Positions 1 through 5,723 of a stretch of 46,395 nucleotides of DNA are shown here, piece by piece (positions within the stretch are counted from its first letter, which is position 1; the number at the start of each line of letters is the position of its first letter). A program made the position numbers and the translations under genes. Below the pieces are notes generated by a model. That model was not told the origin of the DNA. It saw only the letters and a list, made by a program, of their open reading frames with translations, and did not search any database. The DNA comes from a virus, in IMG/VR virus record IMGVR_UViG_3300023179_000174, positions 1-46,395 of that record, one strand, 5' to 3'.

Positions 1-140
1 GACCGACACCTCCGCTTTCCTCACTCCTACCTTTCACGTCCTTTTCCTTTTTCCGTCCACTCCCTTTATTCGTCCTCTTCCCGCGTTCCCACGCTGGCTT
101 TCTCCGTCTGGGTCCTTGGTTCGTGCTGCTAGCCGGCTCG

Positions 141-166
141 TCGGTCGGTCGGTCGGTTGGTTGGTT
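141..166 (+). repeat. CGGT/TGGT tetranucleotide repeat (left copy)
   Basis: Consecutive TCGG and TTGG units end in CGGTTGGTTCT. A similar tract lies in the opposite orientation at 46125-46151, whose reverse complement also runs through CGGTTGGTTCT. The pair is an imperfect, widely spaced inverted repeat near the two ends of the window. Confidence 0.6.
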
Positions 167-359
167 CTCTTGGCACCCGGGGGAGTTCTCTCGCGTCAAA
201 GTTTTACACTCGTCCAAAATTCTCTCCTCAGTCTCAACTGCTCTCCACCCACTCTCTCACCGCATGAGGCATTTACCCTCGGGGGCGGCGGACTGTTCTT
301 TCTGCGCTCGTTGGATTTCTGCCCGCGGACGATTGCAAAATTAATCCGTGTGTTTTCGT

Positions 360-395
360 TTTGTCCTATATAACACCGCTTTGTCCTATATAACA
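360..395 (+). repeat. Two direct copies of a 16-mer, 20 bp apart
   Basis: TTTGTCCTATATAACA occurs at 360-375 and again at 380-395, a 20-bp period close to two helical turns. The first copy runs into ACACCGCTTTG (373-383), whose reverse complement occurs at 46244-46254 in the right non-coding end. A binding site for a phage or host protein, or an origin element, is inferred from the spacing and location. Confidence 0.6.
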
Positions 396-456
396 GGGCT
401 AGGGACGATTGCGAAATCTCGACGGCGTGCGGGGGCGGCGACGCAATGCGGAGCGA

Positions 457-547
457 GGGACTTGTCCCGAGCGAGCAGTACGGGGTGGCCAAGGGTCCTC
501 CCTTGGGACTTCACCGCGGCCCCGAAAAATTGTGCCTGCCAGGCACC
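457..547. other. Cluster of three perfect hairpins
   Basis: Three uninterrupted stem-loops follow one another. GGGAC/GTCCC (457-461 with 464-468) has a TT loop. CCAAGGG/CCCTTGG (489-495 with 500-506) has a TCCT loop and possible outer pairing of CGGGG (481-485) with CCCCG (520-524). GTGCCTG/CAGGCAC (about 533-547) has a one-base loop. No open frame explains them, so a structured RNA or a protein-recognised DNA site is more likely than a coding region. The strand is unknown. Confidence 0.5.
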
Positions 548-652
548 AAATTCTGGCCGCGCAGGGAGGGTGGAGGGCAAAGAGGAGCTGTAGGCGACGA
601 CTTAAGGCAACGGCTCAGCAGAAAGAAAATTGCCAGGTTTTCGACGTTTTTG

Positions 653-680
653 TTGCATCTGTCATCTGATGTGGTATTAT
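653..680 (+). promoter_or_regulatory. Candidate sigma70-type promoter for the 780 gene
   Basis: TTGCAT (653-658) and TATTAT (675-680) are separated by 16 bp, and TGG directly before the -10 forms an extended -10. The -35 matches poorly. A transcript would begin near 687 and carry an 8-bp hairpin (CGGAGAAA with TTTCTCCG, 721-741) in its leader before the ATG at 780. Confidence 0.35.
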
Positions 681-779
681 TCAGTTGTCAGCCAATCCCG
701 CCGAGGATGCTGGTTTAGTTCGGAGAAAGGGTTTTTCTCCGGCCAGCGTGAACCGGTGAGGCAAGGCTGCAATAAAACT

Positions 780-1415
780 ATGAAAGACGTGAAGTTGAAA
801 GTGAACGTGACTGGAAATATTCAAAACGTGGCGGATGCCCTGGGTTTGAAATTGCCAGAAAAATTCACCTTGATTCGGGAAGTCACATATCAGGAGTGGC
901 CGGAGTCTGTCCCGGAACTGGTGGAAAAGTTTGGGGACGCTTGGTTAGTTGAACGAGTACCGTCCTTCTGGGCCTACCACGTTGGTCATGGCGGTGTTCG
1001 GGCTGATTCTGAAAAGAAGCTCGTCGAACTCCTAGGGCTTGCTTCTATCAAGAAGGATGAGGACGGGCTTTATCCCGAGTCGGTTCGTGAGCAATGCGCA
1101 GCGGTGTTCGAAGCCGCGGTGAAGTCGCTGGAAAGTCCATTGGCCATCTTGATCACGGCTCCGGTAACGGGTCCGACGGAGAAGCAACTCGAAGCCGCTA
1201 AGGCTTCTTTAGCTCGTAAAACGGAAATGGAAGAAGCGGGCCGTGAACTCATGGCCGCGCTTGCTGCGAACGATCCGGTTGCGTTGGCTTCGGCAACGAA
1301 GAAGTTGGAAAGACTTCGAAGAATTCAAACACCGGAAGCGGAAGCGGAAACTCCCGAGCCTGAAGCCGAACCTGCGCCAGCACAGAAGAAGAGCAAGAAG
1401 TCAGTTGACGCATGA
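780..1415 (+). CDS. Unrecognised phage protein with acidic/Ala-rich tail
   Basis: This encodes 211 residues of unknown function. The ATG at 780 is preferred over an upstream in-frame start at 630 because the extra residues are low-complexity and the leader carries a promoter-like sequence and a hairpin. The first about 95 residues look folded (motif EKFGDAWLVERV), the middle is helical with Ala/Glu/Lys runs, and the end is a Pro/Glu/Ala tail with a final KKSKKS patch. The gene stands alone between two structured non-coding stretches and is closed by its own terminator, unlike the overlapping genes elsewhere. Part of the N-terminal region resembles the protein at 42707-43360, so the two may be distant paralogues. 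Confidence 0.75.
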   Translation: MKDVKLKVNVTGNIQNVADALGLKLPEKFTLIREVTYQEWPESVPELVEKFGDAWLVERVPSFWAYHVGHGGVRADSEKKLVELLGLASIKKDEDGLYPESVREQCAAVFEAAVKSLESPLAILITAPVTGPTEKQLEAAKASLARKTEMEEAGRELMAALAANDPVALASATKKLERLRRIQTPEAEAETPEPEAEPAPAQKKSKKSVDA

Positions 1416-1455
1416 CCCGCCAGTCCTGCTAGGTCTCAATTAACTTCGCCCTTCC

Positions 1456-1486
1456 GGCCGCCCTGGGAAACCTCGGCGGCCTTTTT
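1456..1486 (+). terminator. Rho-independent terminator
   Basis: A perfect 7-bp GC stem (GGCCGCC 1456-1462 with GGCGGCC 1475-1481), a 12-nt loop and then TTTTT (1482-1486) form a textbook intrinsic terminator 40 bases after the stop codon of the 780 gene. It isolates that gene from the late operon. Confidence 0.85.
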
Positions 1487-1492
1487 GTATTC

Positions 1493-1660
1493 CGCGCACG
1501 AGCAAGCGGTTGCACGGCTCTGAGAAACGAGGGCAAGCTACGGAACGTCCCGGGGCGAATGTCAGGAGGCTTAGCTAACACGGTAGACGCGCGGCGACCC
1601 AACATCCCCCGGGCCCTGAAAGAAGTGTCCCTCGTTTCTTGGAGTCTGCAACCGTGCGCG
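1493..1660. ncRNA. Candidate rod-shaped structured RNA (6S-like topology)
   Basis: The two halves of this non-coding stretch pair along their length. CGCGCA (1493-1498) pairs with 1655-1660, CGGTTGCA (1507-1514) with 1647-1654, CTC (1518-1520) with 1642-1644, AGAAACGAGGG (1523-1533) with 1629-1639, CCCGGGG (1549-1555) with 1607-1613, and ATGT (1559-1562) with 1602-1605. That gives about 39 base pairs in one rod with a symmetric 15/15-nt internal loop (1534-1548 and 1614-1628) and a 39-nt apical loop. A long helix interrupted by one large central bubble is the known shape of bacterial 6S RNA, which binds RNA polymerase holoenzyme. That function is inference from shape only. Alternatives are a replication/packaging dyad or another class of RNA. 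No promoter was recognised and the strand is open. Confidence 0.5.
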
Positions 1661-2003
1661 AGTCGGCGAAGCCAAGGGAGGGAGGGCGGGCATCGCTTAA
1701 TAATCTTCCTTCAAAAAAGGGGTACCCTTCCCCCTCAACACGTCCTGTTAACTTATAGTCCACTCCCAACCATTTCCTTCGACTACCCTAACAAGTTACA
1801 TGCGACAAAGAAAAGAACAAGACGTCTAAAGAAAGATTTTTATTTTCTTTTGTTAAGAGGTGTAGATGGTAAAGTGTCTACGTGAGCAAAGAGCAAACCA
1901 GCGCAGGGAAGGGAAAGGTGGTGAGGAGCAAGAGGGCAACGAAAGAGGTTAAGCTTGTGACTTCCGCTCCGTTCCCAGCGAGCGTTCTTTCGACTTTCGC
2001 CCG
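1661..2003. other. Non-coding leader of the late operon
   Basis: No convincing gene is present. The stretch contains a G-rich run (1675-1694), the palindrome AGACGTCT near 1821, an A/T-rich tract (1827-1857), the hairpin GTAGA/TCTAC (1862-1881) and a long purine-rich segment before the ATG at 2004. A late promoter would be expected here, but I could not identify a sigma70-like pair with proper spacing. The start at 2004 has no Shine-Dalgarno sequence. Confidence 0.5.
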
Positions 2004-2525
2004 ATGAACTTCTCCGACGATCCCGCAAACTTCGATCCCATTGCTGAGGCAATGCGTGCTTCAGATGCGGAAGTCACCTTCTTCCCCGCAGAATCCGTCG
2101 TTCGTCCGCTTGCACAGGCGCCGCATGTTATCACTGGCCCGCGCACCGAGAAACCTTCTCATCGGTTGATGGCTTTACTTTACGCAAGGGGAGTAAGTCC
2201 AAGGGATATTGCCACACAAACAAATTATTCTGTCGTTCAAGTTCGAAGTATTCTCCGCACGCCGCACATGAGAACGGTGATTGCGGAGTTTGTTCACCAG
2301 AACTTTGACGAAGGCCCAAGGGACTTACTCCAATCCGGTGTTGTTGATGCAATCGAAACGTTGAAAGAGCTTTGCACATCGGAGAAAGTTCCAGCAAGCG
2401 TGCGTCGTGCTAGCGCAAGGGACATTTTAGAAATGGTTGATCTTAACCACGCAAGAACACTTTCCCCACAGGATATCCTCGCTGGTTTGGATCAAGAAAG
2501 GTCAACAGAGAACGAACAGCAATGA
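2004..2525 (+). CDS. Probable small terminase subunit (HTH protein)
   Basis: This encodes 173 residues. A helix-turn-helix of the type found in small terminase subunits lies at about residues 55-85 (SPRDIATQTNYSVVQVRSIL), preceded by a flexible acidic N-terminus. The second half is helical, with a segment on Arg-rich helices ending in a negatively charged tail. In tailed phages this architecture, at the head of the late operon and upstream of the large subunit, usually belongs to the DNA-recognition subunit of the packaging motor. Here the large subunit is 3.2 kb downstream, separated by lysis and adhesin genes, so the assignment rests on fold and order and is not certain. A regulatory DNA-binding role is the main alternative. 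The stop overlaps the next start. Confidence 0.5.
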   Translation: MNFSDDPANFDPIAEAMRASDAEVTFFPAESVVRPLAQAPHVITGPRTEKPSHRLMALLYARGVSPRDIATQTNYSVVQVRSILRTPHMRTVIAEFVHQNFDEGPRDLLQSGVVDAIETLKELCTSEKVPASVRRASARDILEMVDLNHARTLSPQDILAGLDQERSTENEQQ

Positions 2526-3019
2526 TAGCAATTTCACCATTCAACGAGGAGCTGTTTGCTTCTTTGCTTCGAGTCGATATGACTTATGTTGAGCTTGGTT
2601 GCAAGAATGGTGAAACCATTAAGATTGCACAAGAGTTCGTAGAACAAGATCGAATTTTTGTTTGTGATGACAATGCGGAAAACATCCGAAAGTTAAAAAA
2701 CAATTTTCCTAGTGCAAATTTCTTTTGTTGTAATGCAATGTCGTTTCTTTCTTTTTTACCACGGTTCCGCAAGTCGGACGCGGTTCTTTTTTGCTTTAAC
2801 ACCAAGAACGCAAATTTCCTTTTTGACGAATTGGATTATATCTTTTCAAAGTTCTGGTCTAATCCAAAGTTGATTGCCATCCCCTTGCCGGAATTTCTCC
2901 GCAACGAAATTTCTCCTGCCTGGCAACGAGTTTTTTCCAAATGCTTCCGCACAGACGTTCTGTTGCAATTTGAACAAGGCGCGGATTCCTCAACAATCCT
3001 AGTAATCGAACACAAATGA
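2522..3019 (+). CDS. Small class I SAM methyltransferase-like protein
   Basis: This encodes 165 residues. The N-terminal half follows a Rossmann methyltransferase pattern: a glycine-bearing first loop (VELGCKNGET, about residues 22-31), an acidic end of strand 2 (FVCDDNAENIRKL, about 46-58) and a following NAMSFL segment. The catalytic half is short and carries no recognisable target-specific motif, so substrate and activity are unknown, and it could be a non-enzymatic Rossmann protein. It overlaps the gene before it (ATGA) and the holin-like gene after it (ATGA), so it is translated with the packaging and lysis genes. Confidence 0.5.
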   Translation: MIAISPFNEELFASLLRVDMTYVELGCKNGETIKIAQEFVEQDRIFVCDDNAENIRKLKNNFPSANFFCCNAMSFLSFLPRFRKSDAVLFCFNTKNANFLFDELDYIFSKFWSNPKLIAIPLPEFLRNEISPAWQRVFSKCFRTDVLLQFEQGADSSTILVIEHK

Positions 3020-3192
3020 AACCAACCCTGAAAGAAAAATTGTTGTCCCGTAAATTTATGGTGACACTCGCAACAGCGGTAGCGGCTTTTGCTACCGGAC
3101 ATCAAGCCGAAGCAATCTACACCGTCATGGTTTATCTTGCCGGCCAATCAACTGTCGACGCAGTCACGCAGGCGTTTCCTCCTAAGAACTAA
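3016..3192 (+). CDS. Putative holin
   Basis: This encodes 58 residues, starting at the ATG that overlaps the previous stop. The charged N-terminus (KPTLKEKLLSRKFM) is followed by a hydrophobic Ala/Val/Thr segment and a second moderately hydrophobic stretch (IYTVMVYLAG). The pattern of a short protein with a basic LSRKF start and one or two membrane helices is common among small phage holins. It sits 3 bases before the endolysin-like gene, the usual holin-endolysin pairing. Its length and context support membrane permeabilisation at lysis, but no family was recognised with certainty. Confidence 0.55.
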   Translation: MKPTLKEKLLSRKFMVTLATAVAAFATGHQAEAIYTVMVYLAGQSTVDAVTQAFPPKN

Positions 3193-3195
3193 ACT

Positions 3196-3624
3196 ATGAA
3201 CAAAGACCTCGTCAGACAAATCGCAATGGCAGAGCTTGGCGAGACGGAGATCGCCGGGACTGCCAGAAACAATCGAAGGATCCAACAGTACCTCTCCGTT
3301 GTTGGACTTCCAAACGATCCAGATGAAACTCCTTGGTGTTCCGCTTTCGTTAACTGGGTATTGAAGAAAGCTGGAGTTGAGGGAATCACCGGTAGTGCCG
3401 CGGCAAGGTCTTGGTTGAAGTTCGGACGTTCTTCTAAAGACGCACCTAAACCATTTGATATCGTTGTTTTCTGGCGAGGTGAACGTAACGGCTGGCAAGG
3501 TCATGTTGCTTTTTTCTTGTCTCAAACCTCGGATACCATCAAAGTTCTTGGAGGCAATCAAGGCAATTGCGTGTCAGTTGCGGAATACCCAAAAGCCCGT
3601 TTACTTGACATTCGCACTGCGTGA
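3196..3624 (+). CDS. Endolysin-like cysteine peptidase/amidase (CHAP/NlpC type)
   Basis: This encodes 142 residues matching the compact TIGR02594-type wall-hydrolase pattern. It has a TPWCSAFVNWVLKKAG segment with the likely nucleophile Cys near residue 51, SAAARSWLKFG, DIVVFWRG, then GHVAFFLS with the likely catalytic His near residue 97, and a GGNQGN segment. These proteins cut peptidoglycan peptide or amide bonds; here the role would be cell lysis, with the preceding holin-like protein giving access to the wall. There is no signal peptide, consistent with holin dependence. The stop overlaps the next gene (GTGA). Confidence 0.8.
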   Translation: MNKDLVRQIAMAELGETEIAGTARNNRRIQQYLSVVGLPNDPDETPWCSAFVNWVLKKAGVEGITGSAAARSWLKFGRSSKDAPKPFDIVVFWRGERNGWQGHVAFFLSQTSDTIKVLGGNQGNCVSVAEYPKARLLDIRTA

Positions 3625-3896
3625 AGATCGAAGAACTTGTTCAGTTGTTGACCGGTGCTGGAGCGGGAGTAGCCGCTCTCATCTTTGGTCTTTGGTGGTT
3701 GGATCGCGATCGAAGGTTAATTCTAACTTCTTTAGAAAAAGAGCGTGAAGGTCGAATTACACATATCGAAGAACAAAATCGACTTTGCGCAGAAGATCGG
3801 GTTAACCTTCGAGAAAAAATCGATGAACTTCAAACAGAATTTCGCAGTTTAGAAAAAGACATCAGAGAAAAATTCTACGACTTCTTCAAAAAATGA
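3621..3896 (+). CDS. Membrane-anchored coiled-coil protein (spanin-like candidate)
   Basis: This encodes 91 residues from a GTG that overlaps the endolysin stop. One transmembrane helix lies at about residues 11-27 (GAGAGVAALIFGLWWL), followed by a long charged coiled coil to the C-terminus. An N-terminal anchor plus periplasmic coiled coil directly after holin and endolysin is the architecture of inner-membrane spanins, which join the two membranes of a Gram-negative host in the last step of lysis. No homologous family was recognised, and the outer-membrane partner is only guessed (see 5240-5356). It ends with an ATGA overlap. Confidence 0.5.
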   Translation: MKIEELVQLLTGAGAGVAALIFGLWWLDRDRRLILTSLEKEREGRITHIEEQNRLCAEDRVNLREKIDELQTEFRSLEKDIREKFYDFFKK

Positions 3897-4150
3897 ACCC
3901 TGCGCACGCTTACGATCATTTCCTTAACGGGCAGACCGTTATCACAGACAACTCAACCACAAACGGAAACTTCGTTGGTTTGTTGACAGTCACTGATACG
4001 GTTATTGAATCCATCACTTATGGAAAAAATTACCCGATTGAAGGTTCTTGGGTTGAGCTTGGTACCATTCCAGGATGGCGTTACCTTCCAGGACATTTCA
4101 CTTCCATCAAACTTACTTCTGGTAAAGCAATTGCGGCAAATAAACGATGA
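3893..4150 (+). CDS. Small virion-type protein upstream of the adhesin
   Basis: This encodes 85 residues predicted to be all-beta: TTNGNFVGLLTVTDTVIESITYGKN then PGWRYLPGHFTSIKLTSGKAIAA. Short proteins ending in a LP-G-x-FTSIKLTSG segment are common near phage head and tail-fibre genes, although I cannot name the family with certainty. Its position between lysis genes and the glycine-rich adhesin suggests a virion decoration or fibre-associated part. ATGA overlaps exist at both ends. Confidence 0.6.
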   Translation: MNPAHAYDHFLNGQTVITDNSTTNGNFVGLLTVTDTVIESITYGKNYPIEGSWVELGTIPGWRYLPGHFTSIKLTSGKAIAANKR

Positions 4151-4296
4151 ATGTGTCAATTGGAATTAAAGTTGGTAACAACATAGAAACAGACTCAACA
4201 CCAACAGAAACTCCATTAGACGCTTATCTTACACCCTCCGGAACAGATTACTACCGCACACCGGACGACACTGACTACTATCAACAGCCATCTTGA
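4147..4296 (+). CDS. Small Thr/Tyr/Asp-rich protein
   Basis: This encodes 49 residues, beginning MNVSIGIKVGN and ending with DYYRTPDDTDYYQQPS. It starts in an ATGA overlap with the gene before and its TGA overlaps the ATG of the adhesin (TGATG), which is the main evidence that it is translated. There is no membrane segment or known motif. The composition (Thr, Asp, Tyr, Pro; almost no Lys or Arg) suits a flexible virion or linker peptide. Confidence 0.5.
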   Translation: MNVSIGIKVGNNIETDSTPTETPLDAYLTPSGTDYYRTPDDTDYYQQPS

Positions 4297-5231
4297 TGAA
4301 CGTTTCCTCTGTTATTGACGACTTTTTGCGTACCACAAACGCAAAAGACGCTAGAGAAGTCTTGGCTCTTATGAGTGAATCGAATATTATTTATGTTCGA
4401 GCCAATGGAGACGACACAACCGGCGATGGTTCATTTTTCGCGCCTTTCGCAACTGCACAAAAAGCTATTGATGTTTCAAATGTTGACAGTATTATTGATT
4501 TTGGAGTAGGAAACTTCGGTTCAGTTGCAACAAACGTTAGTTCATTTGTGTTTCGCGGTGTTAACCCAAAACTCACTTTTATCACTTCGCTCACACTTTA
4601 CGTTAACAATGTGACCATTTATTCCGATGGTAATGTGGCAATTCATTCTGTTCATTACTATCCAGGAAATGGTACTAACGGTGTTAATGGAAGTGACGGC
4701 CCTGATTCCACTGTTGCTGGCGAAAACGGATCTGAAGGCCAAGCAGGTCAAGTTGGAGAAGTTGGACAAAATTCATTAGATTTTTCTTGTTACAACTGCA
4801 TTTTGGGTGATTTAGTTTTTCCTGGTGGAAACGGAGGTAATGGTGGAAACGGTGGAAACGGTGGCGATGGCGGGCAAGATGACCCAGGGCTAGAAATTAA
4901 CGGTGGCAATGGTGGACGTGGTGGTAACGGCGGTGACGGGGGCTCTGGCGGTAATGGTGGTAACGTTATTTTGATTAACTCCAGTGCAAATAATATTAAC
5001 CTCACCGGAGGTTCTTACGGTTTAGGTGGTAATTTTGGCTTCAGCGGAAATCCTGGCAACGGAGGATCATCCGGTGGAACAGGTTCCTCAGGTAACAACG
5101 GTTCAAACGGAGCTTATGGCTTTCTTTATCTCTACGGCAGATCCCAATACCACACTTGCACAAGTCCAAACATCACAGATGACACATCCGAGCAAACAGA
5201 TCTCTCCGTTTGGACAATCCTTTTTGACTAA
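4296..5231 (+). CDS. Glycine-rich repeat adhesin / tail-tip protein
   Basis: This encodes 311 residues from the ATG at 4296 (a TTG three bases earlier is possible). Residues about 28-110 look like the start of a beta-helix (IIYVRANGDDTTGDG and FAPFATAQKAIDVSN are typical of right-handed parallel beta-helix proteins). Residues about 125-280 are almost entirely Gly/Asn/Ser in GGNGGNGG and GxxG runs. Such runs form bundles of polyglycine-II helices in the receptor-binding adhesins of T4-like phages such as S16. A host-recognition role at the tail tip is therefore likely. The final about 35 residues are a normal hydrophobic/polar cap. No collagen-type GXP triplets dominate. Confidence 0.7.
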   Translation: MNVSSVIDDFLRTTNAKDAREVLALMSESNIIYVRANGDDTTGDGSFFAPFATAQKAIDVSNVDSIIDFGVGNFGSVATNVSSFVFRGVNPKLTFITSLTLYVNNVTIYSDGNVAIHSVHYYPGNGTNGVNGSDGPDSTVAGENGSEGQAGQVGEVGQNSLDFSCYNCILGDLVFPGGNGGNGGNGGNGGDGGQDDPGLEINGGNGGRGGNGGDGGSGGNGGNVILINSSANNINLTGGSYGLGGNFGFSGNPGNGGSSGGTGSSGNNGSNGAYGFLYLYGRSQYHTCTSPNITDDTSEQTDLSVWTILFD

Positions 5232-5239
5232 TTTCAACT

Positions 5240-5356
5240 TTGAAAGACACAAAATTCATCCTCCTTTGTTTCCTTGCCGCAATCATTTTTGCGCTTGCAA
5301 TCAACGCTTGCATGCAACTTTGGAATTTTATTCAATTTCTTTCCCGTTTTGATTAA
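5240..5356 (+). CDS. Possible 38-residue membrane/lipoprotein-like peptide
   Basis: Starting from a TTG at 5240, the frame encodes 38 residues: KDTKF, then a hydrophobic stretch LLCFLAAIIFALAIN, a Cys and a short aromatic tail. The charged start, hydrophobic core and Cys resemble a signal-anchor or a poor lipobox (INAC). It fills the gap between two genes exactly, and a partner for the spanin-like protein at 3621-3896 is conceivable. The non-ATG start and tiny size keep confidence low. Confidence 0.35.
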   Translation: MKDTKFILLCFLAAIIFALAINACMQLWNFIQFLSRFD

Positions 5357-5359
5357 CCC

Positions 5360-5719
5360 ATGCAAAAAATAAAATTTTCGCCGATAGATCATCGGCAAAT
5401 AACAGAACTACAACAAGCACATATGACGCTACAAGAACAACTCAACGGAATCGAAACTCTCGTCGACAAAGTCCGCTCTGAACTCCTTACCGAGATCAAC
5501 GGACTTGAAACACGACTTTCCATTGCCTCCAATGGAGAAATTCCCGCGGGCGTGCAAAACGCTCTCGATCGAATTAAACTCAAACTCGAAGATCTGGATG
5601 CACGCAACCCAGATGTCACCTCAACTCCTGAACCAAATGTCTCAACAAGTGAGGCAGTTGTTGGAGAACAGCAGGTACCTGAAGCACCTGTGATGGACGG
5701 TGTTGCTTCTCCGGAATAA
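5360..5719 (+). CDS. Coiled-coil protein before the large terminase
   Basis: This encodes 119 residues. Positions about 15-60 and 68-85 are heptad-like helices (TELQQAHMTLQEQLNGIETL), followed by a Thr/Pro/Glu/Val-rich disordered acidic tail. No domain was recognised. It ends 4 bases before the likely terminase start, so it may assist packaging or be a structural trimer stalk. The N-terminus (KIKFSPIDHRQ) is mildly basic. Confidence 0.65.
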   Translation: MQKIKFSPIDHRQITELQQAHMTLQEQLNGIETLVDKVRSELLTEINGLETRLSIASNGEIPAGVQNALDRIKLKLEDLDARNPDVTSTPEPNVSTSEAVVGEQQVPEAPVMDGVASPE

Positions 5720-5723
5720 GTTC

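Larger units (their letters stand above)
1..779. other. Left-end non-coding, structured region
   Basis: No convincing gene is visible before the start at 780: the open frames here are short, overlap on both strands and encode low-complexity, Arg/Pro/Ser-rich peptides. The stretch looks richer in G+C than the rest of the window. It holds a run of CGGT/TGGT tetranucleotides, a duplicated 16-mer, three perfect hairpins and a candidate promoter, each listed separately. Together with the non-coding right end this would make about 1.2 kb of non-coding DNA across the junction if the molecule is circular or terminally redundant. An origin, packaging site or structured RNA is inferred, not shown. Confidence 0.6.

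Noticed and set aside
360-395. Start of a CRISPR array
   Set aside because: Only two repeat copies with a 4-base gap; no spacers and no cas genes apart from a lone Cas4-like nuclease.
116-718. Several overlapping open frames on both strands at the left end
   Set aside because: Short, overlapping, low-complexity products with no domain, and hairpins run across them; treated as non-coding.
630-779. Upstream extension of the 780 gene
   Set aside because: The extra residues contain no recognisable fold, and a promoter-like sequence and leader hairpin lie inside this stretch.
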